Shown here: piece after piece, positions 54,687-63,539 of the stretch
How positions within the stretch are numbered: the first letter of the stretch is position 1
Layout of the letters: each line of letters opens with the position of its first letter
DNA from: Sedimentibacter saalensis
GTDB lineage: Bacteria > Bacillota > Clostridia > Tissierellales > Sedimentibacteraceae
Direction: 5' to 3'
Length of the DNA: 64,000 nt
NCBI RefSeq assembly: GCF_007830175.1
Contig: NZ_VLKH01000001.1
Coordinates: forward strand, 186,001-250,000
Made by a program: the position numbers and the translations under genes
Notes under the pieces: generated by a model
Databases searched by the model: none
What the model saw: only the letters and a program-made list of their open reading frames with translations
Told to the model about the DNA's origin: nothing

Positions 54687-55811
54687 TCATGATATTACTT
54701 TAAACATAACAGATTCATCATAACCTACAATAACTCTGGCATAACCGCTAAGCTCCGAATTTAATACTTCGTCGCCGGTATCAACCAATAATGACTGTCC
54801 GAAAAGAGAATACATCTTGTTCTTGGTTGCAATTATTAATATGTTATCCAAACCAACCTTTCTAATGACTCGATGGCTTATTTGCTGATTACCCCTTCCA
54901 AACAAGTACCCCTGGCCGCCAATTACAGTAATGACAATCTTTGCTTTACTATACTTATCCAGATATGACAATATAGTATTTTCATTTACGTCATTGGCTA
55001 TTACTTGATTATTGCAAACCAAATCCACTCCCAGAAGCGTGTTTCTCAGTTTCAATTTATCCATAACACCTCTGACTGTTGAACCTGTCCCCATTATATA
55101 AAGCACATCTTTTTCCATATTTAAAGCAATATACCTGGATACCAAGTCTAAAGCTGCTTCTTCTCCTGTTGCCCTACCGCTTTTTAGATTTTGAACCATC
55201 TTTGTATCGTAAGGTACCTTCATATAACCATATAATCTGGCATTCACAACCCCTTCTCTGAAAGCATCCTCGTCAATATCCATTACTTCCGATAATCTTA
55301 AATCTTTAACCTTTCCTTGTAGAAATTTCAATACAAGTTTACCGGCTGTTTTCGGGTTAATTGCATAAACGGCAGAATGTATTTTACATCCTCCGGGTAT
55401 TCCCAAAACAGTTATTCTGTCTCCCACTGCATCCAAAATATTTCTGGCAGTTCCGTCTCCTCCTGCGAAGAGTATCAATTCCACACCTATTTCATACATC
55501 TCTTTGGCAGCTCTTATAGTGTCCTCCGGCTTTGTATTTGAAGAATGCATATGATTAATGACTATAGGTTCTAACCCACATGCCCTAACCTCATTTTCCC
55601 CCATTTCATTCGGATAAGTATATATTTCTAAGATGTCATCGTCAAATTGCTTAATCTGACTTATAGCAACTATAGCTTTGTCTGGACACTCTGGTTTTGC
55701 TCCTAATTCAATCGCTTTGGCTAATATTTCTTCACCATCTGATCCTTTTAAGCCAACTTTCCCCCCCATACCTGCTACCGGATTTACAATAATTCCGATT
55801 TTTTTAGCCAA
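54687..55811 (-). CDS. ATP-NAD kinase family protein, AcoX-like
   Basis: A 374-residue protein with a diacylglycerol/NAD-kinase fold: IGIIVNPVAGMGGKVGLKGSDG, FAGGDGTARNILDAVG (nucleotide loop), GIPGGCKIHSAVYAINP and a C-terminal VIGGQGYLFGRGNQQISHRVI. AcoX-type proteins are encoded in acetoin and related catabolic operons; their reaction is unproved, and NAD phosphorylation or a metabolite kinase is possible. TTG start at 55811 after AAGGGATG. It lies between gcvPB-like and permease genes. Confidence 0.85.
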   Translation of the reverse strand: MAKKIGIIVNPVAGMGGKVGLKGSDGEEILAKAIELGAKPECPDKAIVAISQIKQFDDDILEIYTYPNEMGENEVRACGLEPIVINHMHSSNTKPEDTIRAAKEMYEIGVELILFAGGDGTARNILDAVGDRITVLGIPGGCKIHSAVYAINPKTAGKLVLKFLQGKVKDLRLSEVMDIDEDAFREGVVNARLYGYMKVPYDTKMVQNLKSGRATGEEAALDLVSRYIALNMEKDVLYIMGTGSTVRGVMDKLKLRNTLLGVDLVCNNQVIANDVNENTILSYLDKYSKAKIVITVIGGQGYLFGRGNQQISHRVIRKVGLDNILIIATKNKMYSLFGQSLLVDTGDEVLNSELSGYARVIVGYDESVMFKVIS

Positions 55812-55845
55812 AATTACACATCCCTTCTGTTGTTTGAAATATTGT

Positions 55846-55890
55846 CAGCAGCCTTAACTATAACAAGGATGTTATAGTTAAAGGCTACTG
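55846..55890 (-). other. Intercistronic hairpin between gcvPB-like and acoX-like genes
   Basis: CAGCAGCCTTAACTATAAC and GTTATAGTTAAAGGCTACTG form a near-perfect long stem around AAGGAT, with no T-run on the minus strand. More likely an mRNA processing or stability element, or a partial attenuator, than a full terminator. Confidence 0.6.
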
Positions 55891-55902
55891 ATATAAATGT
55901 TG

Positions 55903-57486
55903 TTACTTAACCTTAATATATTGGTCACCATGTTTCCTGAGGAACGCTCTCCAGGTTATAGCCCATTTAGTCGGATCATCAAGGTCTTCTGGATTAGCCA
56001 GGTCGTGTGATGCACTCTTATGGGGAGCGGTCAACACAACTTCAGGGTTTGTATAAGCTTCTTCAGCAGCTTGTTTCAGAGCTTGGTAATATTCTTCCAA
56101 GTCACACTTGCTGTATGTTTCACACGGTTCCAGAGTCATTGGTTCAGGAATAACCCAAGGATGGTGAGAAGCCCAATACCATGGAATACCGTAATCATTT
56201 ATTCTCTTATTAATATCATTTGTTCCTACTCCAGTATCATTGTACAGTTCTTCCCATGAGTATCTGCATTGTTCTTGTCTCTTGATTCCGTTGCCCAAGA
56301 ATGCCTCGCCGCATCCTTTGATTGAGAGAAGAAGTTTTTCAAGATAGTTGTTATTCAATACTGAAATAGCTGCACATTCTTTCATGCCTTCAACGCCATG
56401 CATCATAGCCCAGCTGTATGCCTTCAATATAACTCCGGCAACTCCAAAATACTCTCTTACCTTGCCAAAGCTGTCAGGCATATCGTAATTTAGATAGTAT
56501 TTTTCACCATTAAACTCGACTGTAGGCTTAGGTAAAAACTTAGTCAAAAATTCTCTGCAGCCAAATGCTCCGCATGCAGGACCTTCTCCGCCGTGAGGCG
56601 TTCCGAATGTCTTATGAATATTGAAATGGCACATGTCAAATCCTGCTTCTCTTGCCCTGACAACTCCCAAAAATGCATTTGCATTTGCTTGGTCATAGTA
56701 GCATAGGCCACCTACAGAATGAACCAAATCAGCAAATTTATCTATATTAGGATTGTATATACCTATGTCTTCCGGATTAGTCATAAAAATGCCGGCCAGA
56801 TGATCGCCTGTTTCCTCCACGGCTTTCTTAAGAGCTTCATAATCTGGAACTCCTCTTTCATCAGGATACAGTGTGATTACCTTGTATCCTGCAGTGGCCG
56901 GAGCAGCTGCATCGCATGGGTGAGAGAATATGGTCGTGATTATTGTGTCTCTCTTGTAATCCATTCTTGAATTGTGATATGCCCTCAAAACCGAAGCAGC
57001 ACAGTAAACTGCCTGATTACCTCCGCCTGGCTGAAAACTGAATTTGTCCATACCTGAAATTTCCTTCATAATATGTTCAAACTTATAGTATATTTCAAGA
57101 ACACCTTGTATTGTGTCAACATCTTGATCCGGATGTACATATGCAAAATTTTCATTTAAAGCCAAAGTTTCGCACAATCTTGGATTGTATTTCATTGTGC
57201 AGGTTCCTTCGCTCAAATCGTTGCTGACATTTGAACCCATGGTCTCCTGAGTAAGGTGAATGTAATGTGCCAGAACATGCTTTTGGTCAACTTCAGGCAA
57301 TAAAAGAGGTGATTTTCTCTGTACGTTTTGAGGTAATAAATCAGAAGCATCACCAACCAAAGCCACTATTTCTTCCTCAACCTCTGGAGTTAATATTCCC
57401 CTCGTTCCGGGAGTTGAAAGTTCATAAATCATTGGTTCATCCCAACAAGCTTCATGAAAATTTTTCCTTAAATATGCTTTACTCAT
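55903..57486 (-). CDS. Glycine dehydrogenase (P-protein) beta-subunit homologue, divergent
   Basis: A 527-residue PLP enzyme homologous to GcvPB. The PLP lysine motif is kept, FNIHKTFGTPHGGEGPACGAFG, but the usual GGGGPG reads GGEGPA; QPGGGNQAVYCAASVLRAYH replaces the glycine-cleavage QPNAGAQGE-like segment. There is a 40-residue C-terminal extension. AAGGGAG precedes the ATG. The neighbouring gene encodes the alpha homologue; T-, H- and L-protein genes are missing. It probably decarboxylates or cleaves an amino acid other than, or differently from, glycine. Confidence 0.85.
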   Translation of the reverse strand: MSKAYLRKNFHEACWDEPMIYELSTPGTRGILTPEVEEEIVALVGDASDLLPQNVQRKSPLLLPEVDQKHVLAHYIHLTQETMGSNVSNDLSEGTCTMKYNPRLCETLALNENFAYVHPDQDVDTIQGVLEIYYKFEHIMKEISGMDKFSFQPGGGNQAVYCAASVLRAYHNSRMDYKRDTIITTIFSHPCDAAAPATAGYKVITLYPDERGVPDYEALKKAVEETGDHLAGIFMTNPEDIGIYNPNIDKFADLVHSVGGLCYYDQANANAFLGVVRAREAGFDMCHFNIHKTFGTPHGGEGPACGAFGCREFLTKFLPKPTVEFNGEKYYLNYDMPDSFGKVREYFGVAGVILKAYSWAMMHGVEGMKECAAISVLNNNYLEKLLLSIKGCGEAFLGNGIKRQEQCRYSWEELYNDTGVGTNDINKRINDYGIPWYWASHHPWVIPEPMTLEPCETYSKCDLEEYYQALKQAAEEAYTNPEVVLTAPHKSASHDLANPEDLDDPTKWAITWRAFLRKHGDQYIKVK

Positions 57487-57517
57487 CTATATATCTCCCT
57501 TCATTTATTCTTTTAAA

Positions 57518-58903
57518 TTACATTTCTCTAAATGCTTTTACTAATGAATCAATATCATCTTTAGTCAACATTTCGGTTACAGCATACAATGCGCTGTTGC
57601 CTAGAGCCGGAAAATCAACAGTCAGGTCTATTCCGCCAAAAATATTTTTTTCGAAGAGGGCTTTATTAATTTCCTTAACTGATTTTCCAAGACCATCGAA
57701 ATTAACTACAAATTCCTTAAAGTTGCAGCCATCATAAATTTTAATGCCCTCAATTTTAGACAGCTCATTTTTAGCATAAGCTACTCTTTGCAATATGCCA
57801 TTTCCAAGGTCCTTCATTCCCTGTGGTCCCATTAATGCCAGGTAGACAGCTGCAATCATGCCATGCAATGCTGCGCAGGTTCCTATGAAGTCCTTGCCTT
57901 TTTCTCTGGAACCGTAAGAAGTTCTTTCGAAAGCAACTTGGCCAAAGCCATACTCGCCTTCTTTAACTGTCGGCAATACTCCGAACAATAATGAAGGGTA
58001 TTCAGCTACAAATTTTTCTTCATCTCTGCAGGCAATGAATCCACCCAAGCCTCCTCCAAAGGACATATGAATTCCTAAAGGCTGAAGTTCACCAAGTGCA
58101 TAATCAGCACCAAAGCTTCCGGGTGCCTCCAATATTCCCAATGATGTAGGATCAACACCGACAGCCACCAATGCTCCTTTTTCATGAGCAATTTTTACAA
58201 TTTCTTCATACTGAGTTTCTATAAAACCTAAGTAATTTGGATTTTCAAAATAAACACATGCTGTATCTTCAGAAATTTTACTTCTTAAATCTTCTAAATC
58301 CAGACACATATTTTCATAATCAAATTTAATTTCTTTTACTGTAATGTCCGGCTTGCAGTAGTTTTCATTTACTAGCTTCCTTTGAGGGCCGATTGCTTCA
58401 GATACAAGAATTTCTTTCCTTCCTGTAGTTCTCGAAGCCATTCTTGATGTGATAGCTAAAGCATTTGCCCAATCATAGGTAGGAGTATTGCATGCATCAA
58501 ATCCTGTCAAATCACCAAGCATACTTTCGCTTTCAAACAGTATTTGGAATTTACCATGGTCAGAAAAAGCTTCGCCAACATATGAGGTTAAGATTTCATC
58601 CCTGCCGCCAATGGTATCACATACAGCAGGAACATAATGATTCCAGGTTCCTCCTCCCAAGAAGCTAATGTAACTTTTGCAATTTTTATTTTTAGAAAGA
58701 ATATCTTCTACATGTCTTTGAAGTCTGGCTTCAGAATGAATAGGAGCAGGTATATTCATTTCACCCTTAAACCTAAGGCGTTCAGGAATTTCCTTGTAAA
58801 TGTCTTCAACACTGTTCATGCCTAATTCATCCAGCATTGCTTTTTTTACTTCAGGAACAGAATTAGGAATATATGGATATACCACGTTACATTTATTACT
58901 CAT
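57518..58903 (-). CDS. Glycine dehydrogenase (P-protein) alpha-subunit homologue, divergent
   Basis: A 461-residue homologue of GcvPA. YPYIPNSVPEVKKAMLDELG is family-like, but standard motifs are changed: FLGGGTWNHYVPAV for FLGAGSYDHFIPAV, SDHGKFQILFESESML for the SQGTLQAIFEYQT-like segment, and YDWANA for YDGATA. Such shifts in the active-site side suggest a different substrate. The start at 58903 follows GGAGGTAAAATTG. It is 31 bp upstream of the beta-like gene. Confidence 0.85.
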   Translation of the reverse strand: MSNKCNVVYPYIPNSVPEVKKAMLDELGMNSVEDIYKEIPERLRFKGEMNIPAPIHSEARLQRHVEDILSKNKNCKSYISFLGGGTWNHYVPAVCDTIGGRDEILTSYVGEAFSDHGKFQILFESESMLGDLTGFDACNTPTYDWANALAITSRMASRTTGRKEILVSEAIGPQRKLVNENYCKPDITVKEIKFDYENMCLDLEDLRSKISEDTACVYFENPNYLGFIETQYEEIVKIAHEKGALVAVGVDPTSLGILEAPGSFGADYALGELQPLGIHMSFGGGLGGFIACRDEEKFVAEYPSLLFGVLPTVKEGEYGFGQVAFERTSYGSREKGKDFIGTCAALHGMIAAVYLALMGPQGMKDLGNGILQRVAYAKNELSKIEGIKIYDGCNFKEFVVNFDGLGKSVKEINKALFEKNIFGGIDLTVDFPALGNSALYAVTEMLTKDDIDSLVKAFREM

Positions 58904-59017
58904 CAATTTTACCTCCATTTACATTTAAATTTAAAATCAATGTGTGTATAGCTATCGCTTAATTAATAATGACAATAATTTGATAAAATACAAGCATTAT
59001 AATTATTTAAATTCAAA

Positions 59018-59056
59018 TTACCCTCCTTTTAAATAACTGCAGCTGTAACTTTTCAT
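59018..59056 (-). CDS. 12-residue micro-ORF upstream of the gcvPA-like gene
   Basis: The minus strand has an ideal AAGGAGGAATCAAA before ATG, then MKSYSCSYLKGG and TAA. It sits in the 220-bp space between the second SDR and the P-alpha homologue. The ribosome site is as strong as any in the window. It may be a leader peptide or a tiny functional peptide; chance is possible, but less likely given the spacing. Confidence 0.5.
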   Translation of the reverse strand: MKSYSCSYLKGG

Positions 59057-59122
59057 TTTGATTCCTCCTTGATTGAATATTTGATATAAAATAATAATTT
59101 TTATTAACCTCGACTAAAACAT

Positions 59123-59899
59123 TTATTGAGCTGTCCATCCGCCGTCAATTGTTAATTCAGACCCCGTCACAAAAATGGATTCATCAGATGCCAGGTATAA
59201 GTCACCGTAAGCAATATCCATTGGTCTTCCAATATATCCTATGGGGTGCAGCTTGCCGACGTTTGAAAAATATTCATCATCGGAAAGGCCTGAATCTGAT
59301 GCTTCCTTTTCAGTTAAAGAAGTATGCACATAGCCTGGATGCACAGAATTAACCCTGATTTTATAACCTTTTTTGCCGCAATGAAGTGCCGCTGCCTTAG
59401 TAAGAATAGTAACAGCTCCCTTCGAAGCACAGTATGCCGCCAAATCCGGCTCTCCTACCTGGCCATCTATTGATGATCTGTTTATAATTGAGCAATTTTC
59501 ACCGTTTTCTTTCATTGCAATGATAGCATTCTTGGTTCCCAAAAATACACCTTTGGAATTAATGTCCATGACGTTATTCCATTCTGCTAAAGTTGTTTGT
59601 TCAATGTTTTTACCTAATGAAACCCCAGCATTATTTACAAGTATATTAATTTTCCCATATGTTTTAATGGTCTCAGAAATGGCATTATCCCACTCTTCTT
59701 CCTTTGCTACATTCAATTTGATAAACATAGCTTCACTGCCATCATTTCTTATTGCATCGACTACCTTTTTCCCTTGAATTGCGTCAATATCGGTTATAAC
59801 AACCTTTGCTCCTTCTTTAGAAAAAAGAAGTGCATCTGCTTCCCCAATCCCCATTGCTCCACCGGTAATCATTGCCACCTTGTTATCAAGTCTGCCCAT
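59123..59899 (-). CDS. Short-chain dehydrogenase/reductase (second in operon)
   Basis: A 258-residue SDR: ITGGAMGIGEADALLFSKEG (cofactor loop), DIDAIQG acidic end of strand 2 (NAD type), NNAG, INRSSIDGQ with the catalytic serine, YCASK with tyrosine and lysine, and HPGYVHTSLTEKEA. Oxidises or reduces an alcohol/ketone pair. AGGGGGTATAG precedes the ATG; it lies 30 bp after the first SDR gene and shares the sigma-54 transcript. Confidence 0.92.
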   Translation of the reverse strand: MGRLDNKVAMITGGAMGIGEADALLFSKEGAKVVITDIDAIQGKKVVDAIRNDGSEAMFIKLNVAKEEEWDNAISETIKTYGKINILVNNAGVSLGKNIEQTTLAEWNNVMDINSKGVFLGTKNAIIAMKENGENCSIINRSSIDGQVGEPDLAAYCASKGAVTILTKAAALHCGKKGYKIRVNSVHPGYVHTSLTEKEASDSGLSDDEYFSNVGKLHPIGYIGRPMDIAYGDLYLASDESIFVTGSELTIDGGWTAQ

Positions 59900-59929
59900 T
59901 CTATACCCCCTAATTATGTATTGTTTTAT

Positions 59930-60730
59930 TTAATCAACATAAGCAACAGCCCCAAACGTTTCAGGCAATGTACTGCCGCCGTCTATTACAATTTGAGTTC
60001 CTGTTATGTAACTTGCATCATCTGAGGCCAAAAATGCTACCGTTTGACCAATTTCCTGTATAGTCGCAAGTCTCCTTAATGGTACTGCCGCAGCAATTCC
60101 TCTCTTGACAGCATCAGGATCATCCGGATTTGATTCTCTTGCAATTTGTTGTGCCATTGGAGTATCCACATAGCCTGGGCACACAGCATTGACACTTATT
60201 CCAAATCCAGCCATTTCAATGGCAAGAGCTTTAGTCAGCCCCCATATAGCAGCCTTAGATGCAGCATATGCTGTTTCACCCGTATCCACTACCATTGGAC
60301 CTGTTACAGAAGACATGTTGACAATTCGCCCGTATTTCTGCTTTATCATGTATGGAATTACTGCCTTGGAGCAGTTCCATACGCCATTTATGTTTATGTT
60401 CCAGTGTAAGTCTCTTGTCCTGTCATCCATGTCCAAAAATGACATCACCTTAATGATTCCAGCATTGTTTACAAGAATATCTATTTTTCCATACTCTTCT
60501 GCAATTTTTACCATTACATTATTAACAGAAATAAAGTCACTTACATCTGCAGTGAATGGAATTACACCGTATCCTTGCGCCATTAATTTCTGAGCAGCAC
60601 CATACACTTTGTCCGAAATATCAACCATGGCCACAGTACAGCCACCTCTTGAAAGCACCTCAGTTATACCCAAACCGTTTCCCATGGCAGCCCCGGTTAC
60701 CACAGCTATTTTTCCATTGAATTTTCTCAT
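59930..60730 (-). CDS. Short-chain dehydrogenase/reductase (first in operon)
   Basis: A 266-residue SDR with VVTGAAMGNGLGITEVLSRG, VDISDK, NNAGIIK, MSSVTGP with the catalytic serine, YAASKAAIW and CPGYVDTPM. The start at 60730 (MRKFNGK) is chosen by family fit; GGGAG lies 12 bp upstream. The earlier GTG at 60772 would add 14 unusual residues. It is the first gene after the -24/-12 element at 60812-60825. It probably acts on the same 2- or 3-hydroxy intermediate pathway as the second SDR. Confidence 0.9.
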   Translation of the reverse strand: MRKFNGKIAVVTGAAMGNGLGITEVLSRGGCTVAMVDISDKVYGAAQKLMAQGYGVIPFTADVSDFISVNNVMVKIAEEYGKIDILVNNAGIIKVMSFLDMDDRTRDLHWNININGVWNCSKAVIPYMIKQKYGRIVNMSSVTGPMVVDTGETAYAASKAAIWGLTKALAIEMAGFGISVNAVCPGYVDTPMAQQIARESNPDDPDAVKRGIAAAVPLRRLATIQEIGQTVAFLASDDASYITGTQIVIDGGSTLPETFGAVAYVD

Positions 60731-60811
60731 AGCTTTGTACAGCTCCCTTCTAAATTCATATAGAAAAGTCACATTTAAGTTTTACATCTAATTGATTTCA
60801 AAATTATATTA

Positions 60812-60825
60812 GCAATATTCATACC
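60812..60825 (-). promoter_or_regulatory. Sigma-54 (-24/-12) promoter of the SDR-gcvP-like operon
   Basis: On the minus strand GGTATGAATATTGCT matches GGCACG-N4-TTGC(A/T), with GG and GC separated by 10 bases. It lies about 80 bp before the first SDR gene and near the divergent sigma-54 activator. Confidence 0.75.
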
Positions 60826-60925
60826 TATTTTTTTACATTCCATGTCTAATAAAAAATATCGATTTGATAACCTGTTAAAATTCAGCCTAAACAAGACAAG
60901 TTGATTGTCTTTGAAATGTCGAAAA

Positions 60926-60949
60926 TTGATAAAATGTTATCAACATTTT
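60926..60949. promoter_or_regulatory. Overlapping palindromes, candidate activator sites
   Basis: TTGATAAAATGTTATCAA (60926-60943) and AAAATGTTATCAACATTTT (60931-60949) are two overlapping perfect palindromes about 100-140 bp upstream of the -24/-12 element, the usual enhancer distance. Confidence 0.55.
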
Positions 60950-61035
60950 GTTATATGCTCTTACAATTTACTAAATTTATCGAAAAGTTGATTCAATATT
61001 TTCATAATTCGAGTTTTTTCTTTTTTAATACCTGC

Positions 61036-61041
61036 TATAAT
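61036..61041 (+). promoter_or_regulatory. Possible -10 element of the activator gene
   Basis: TATAAT at 61036-61041, about 58 bp before the ATG. A -35 element is not clear. Confidence 0.35.
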
Positions 61042-61098
61042 TCATTTAAATATTAGTGATTTACCCCATTTTCATTTTTGAACCAATGGAGTGCAATT

Positions 61099-62091
61099 AT
61101 GGACCAACAAAGTGTATTTTATAGTGATGAAATGAAAGATATATTTAATATGGCTAAAAGATATGCCCAGTTTAAAACGACCATCTTAATAAATGGCGAA
61201 ACAGGTGTCGGTAAAGAAGTTGTGGCTAAACTAATACACAAATACAGCAACCGAGCAAGCATGCCGTTTTTAACTGTTAATTGCGGAGCAATACCGGAAT
61301 CTCTCCTTGATTCCGAACTATTTGGGTATGAAAGCGGAGCATTTACAGGTGCCAACACTAAAGGAAGCATGGGCTTATTTGAATCTGCTCATAAGGGCAC
61401 CCTGCTACTGGATGAAATAGGCGAACTATCCCCTCTTCTTCAGGTAAAGCTACTCAGGGTATTGCAGGAGCATGAAGTTAGGAGAATTGGTGGAAGTTGG
61501 TCCAAGTCAATTGACGTCAGAATTATTGCATGTACCAATGCTGACTTATGGAACTTAGTTGAGAATGGAACTTTTAGGAAGGACTTGTATTTCAGATTAA
61601 GTGTAGCAACAATCACAATACCGCCTTTGCGTGAAAGAAAAGCAGACATTCTGCCTCTGTTGGAACAATTTTTGCATGAACTGATAAGTATGTATAACAT
61701 TGACAGAACATTTGATAAATCTGCATTGTACGTAATTACTAACCATACATTTTACGGCAATGTAAGGGAATTGAGAAATATTGTTGAGTCCTCTTACATT
61801 ACAGCTCTAGATAATATAATTACAATAAATGACTTACCAAAATATTTGATTGAATCCTCATCAATTAATTTAAAAACCATTACTGAAAATTGCTCTCATA
61901 CATTAGATGAAATGCTCAATGATTATGAAAAAGAAATCATTACAAATGCGCTTACACATTCCAACACCATACGAAAGGCTGCGATTAAACTTGGTATAAG
62001 CAATACAACATTGCTTCGCAGAATAAAAGTGTACAACCTTGAAGAAAAAATCAACCATCATGATGATTTTGAAGCAGACATAATTACATGA
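61099..62091 (+). CDS. PspF-like sigma-54 activator without sensor domain
   Basis: A 330-residue AAA+ activator. It begins almost directly with the AAA+ domain: Walker A GETGVGKE, GAFTGA (about 80-85), LLLDEIGE, and YGNVRELRN. A Fis/TyrR-type HTH closes the protein (TIRKAAIKLGISNTTLLRRI). No PAS, GAF or receiver domain is present, so activity must be controlled by another protein or by expression, as in PspF. The start at 61099 follows TGGAG. It overlaps the stop-to-start region of the GS-like gene and presumably activates the -24/-12 promoter at 60812. Confidence 0.92.
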   Translation: MDQQSVFYSDEMKDIFNMAKRYAQFKTTILINGETGVGKEVVAKLIHKYSNRASMPFLTVNCGAIPESLLDSELFGYESGAFTGANTKGSMGLFESAHKGTLLLDEIGELSPLLQVKLLRVLQEHEVRRIGGSWSKSIDVRIIACTNADLWNLVENGTFRKDLYFRLSVATITIPPLRERKADILPLLEQFLHELISMYNIDRTFDKSALYVITNHTFYGNVRELRNIVESSYITALDNIITINDLPKYLIESSSINLKTITENCSHTLDEMLNDYEKEIITNALTHSNTIRKAAIKLGISNTTLLRRIKVYNLEEKINHHDDFEADIIT

Positions 62092-62117
62092 CGATATTTT
62101 ATAATGGAGGTGATTAC

Positions 62118-63476
62118 ATGTCCAATAAAATCATTGATGAAAAGAATGTTTACATAGAACATGTAACTCAGTTAATTCAGGAAAACAGAATCAAGACCGT
62201 AATAGTATGCGTAAACGACAATTCAAATATTAATCGTTCAAGGTTTGTTTCAGTGGAACACTTCATGTCAAGTGTTGTTAATAGCGGCATTGGTTTATCT
62301 TCTGCAGTTTTTGCATTTGACACAAAAGGTGAGTTAAATGACAAAGTCGGAGGTGGTTACAAAGGGGGGTTCCCAAGCTGTGTGGTTAAACCTGACCTAT
62401 CCACATTTTCCATAGTTCCATACTTGCCTAACACTGCAAGGGTAATCGGCGATGTTTATGACTCATTTGGAAATCTCATAGAATACACACCTCGAAACGT
62501 ATTAAAAAAAGTGATTTCTCTTTATAAAAAAGAAGGAATCACTATAAGAGGAGCTTTCGAATATGAATTTTTTATTTTCGAAAAAAACAATGACTTATTA
62601 AAACCAATCTACAACAGTATACAATGCTACTCAGAAGTTCATGAGCCAGTGCTGATAGACATAATTCAAGACATCATGAATAATTTATCAGCAATAGGTG
62701 CAGGCCCTGAAATTGCAAACACTGAATATGCATCAGGGCAACTGGAGATTACAAATTCGCCATTTTATGGTGTTGAGATAGCCGACATGGCCTCTTATTA
62801 CAAAATGACTATTAAAGAAATAGTCAAAAACAAAAATCTTATTGCAACCTTCATGGCAAAACCAAAGGCAAGACAAAACGGAAGTGGAGCTCATCTTCAT
62901 ATTTCCTTTTATGATGAAGATGGCAACAACCTGTTCAGTGGCAATAATTTTCCGGATGGTTTATCAGATATGTGCCATCATTTTATTGCCGGACAGTTAA
63001 AGCATGCCAACGGACTTTGCGGCTTGGTTAATCCTACTGTGAACAGCTACAAAAGACTTGAAGAGTATAGATTTGCACCAACTTCTATATCATGGGGCTA
63101 TGAACACAGAGGAGCTATGATAAGAGTTCCTTTTGCAAGAAACCAAAATACCAGGATAGAAAATAAATTACCAGGATCAGATACTAATCCGTATATCACA
63201 TTAGCTGCAGTATTGGCAGCAGGACTGGATGGTATTAAAAACAAAATTCAATCACCAAATTCATGCAACGGCGACACAACATATGAAAATTATTATGAAA
63301 GATTTCCCACTACCTTGATAGATGCCATAAGTCAATTAAAAAAAGATACCTACTTTAAAAATATCATGGGAGAAGAATTCATTAATCAATACATACTTCT
63401 TCGGGAATATGAATGGAACAGGTATATGAAACACGTCAGTGACTGGGAAATATCTGAGTATCTGGAGCAAATATAA
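62118..63476 (+). CDS. Glutamine-synthetase-like enzyme (gamma-glutamyl-amine ligase type)
   Basis: A 452-residue enzyme of the GS fold: an N-terminal beta-grasp domain, then the catalytic domain with FEYEFFIFE, NTEYASGQLEITNSP, GSGAHLHISFYD (ATP and metal ligands), and APTSISWGYEHRGAMIRVP (arginines). It lacks the exact sequence of housekeeping GlnA and resembles PuuA/GlnA3/IpuC enzymes that make gamma-glutamyl amides of amines. The start at 62118 follows GGAGGTGATTAC. Coupled to the sigma-54 activator, it ties the cluster to amine or amino-acid breakdown. Confidence 0.85.
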   Translation: MSNKIIDEKNVYIEHVTQLIQENRIKTVIVCVNDNSNINRSRFVSVEHFMSSVVNSGIGLSSAVFAFDTKGELNDKVGGGYKGGFPSCVVKPDLSTFSIVPYLPNTARVIGDVYDSFGNLIEYTPRNVLKKVISLYKKEGITIRGAFEYEFFIFEKNNDLLKPIYNSIQCYSEVHEPVLIDIIQDIMNNLSAIGAGPEIANTEYASGQLEITNSPFYGVEIADMASYYKMTIKEIVKNKNLIATFMAKPKARQNGSGAHLHISFYDEDGNNLFSGNNFPDGLSDMCHHFIAGQLKHANGLCGLVNPTVNSYKRLEEYRFAPTSISWGYEHRGAMIRVPFARNQNTRIENKLPGSDTNPYITLAAVLAAGLDGIKNKIQSPNSCNGDTTYENYYERFPTTLIDAISQLKKDTYFKNIMGEEFINQYILLREYEWNRYMKHVSDWEISEYLEQI

Positions 63477-63519
63477 AAAACGGTTGTTTATGTTAAATAC
63501 CTAAAACACAAACAACCGT
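63474..63519 (-). terminator. Terminator of the ABC-2 permease gene
   Basis: On the minus strand ACGGTTGTTT and AAACAACCGT form a 10-bp stem followed by TTTTTT. Confidence 0.8.
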
Positions 63520-63539
63520 GTTATCATAAGCTGTTATTT

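Noticed and set aside
55903..58903. Calling the pair simply gcvPA and gcvPB of glycine cleavage
   Set aside because: Key motifs are changed and gcvT, gcvH and lpd are missing, so the plain name would overstate the function.
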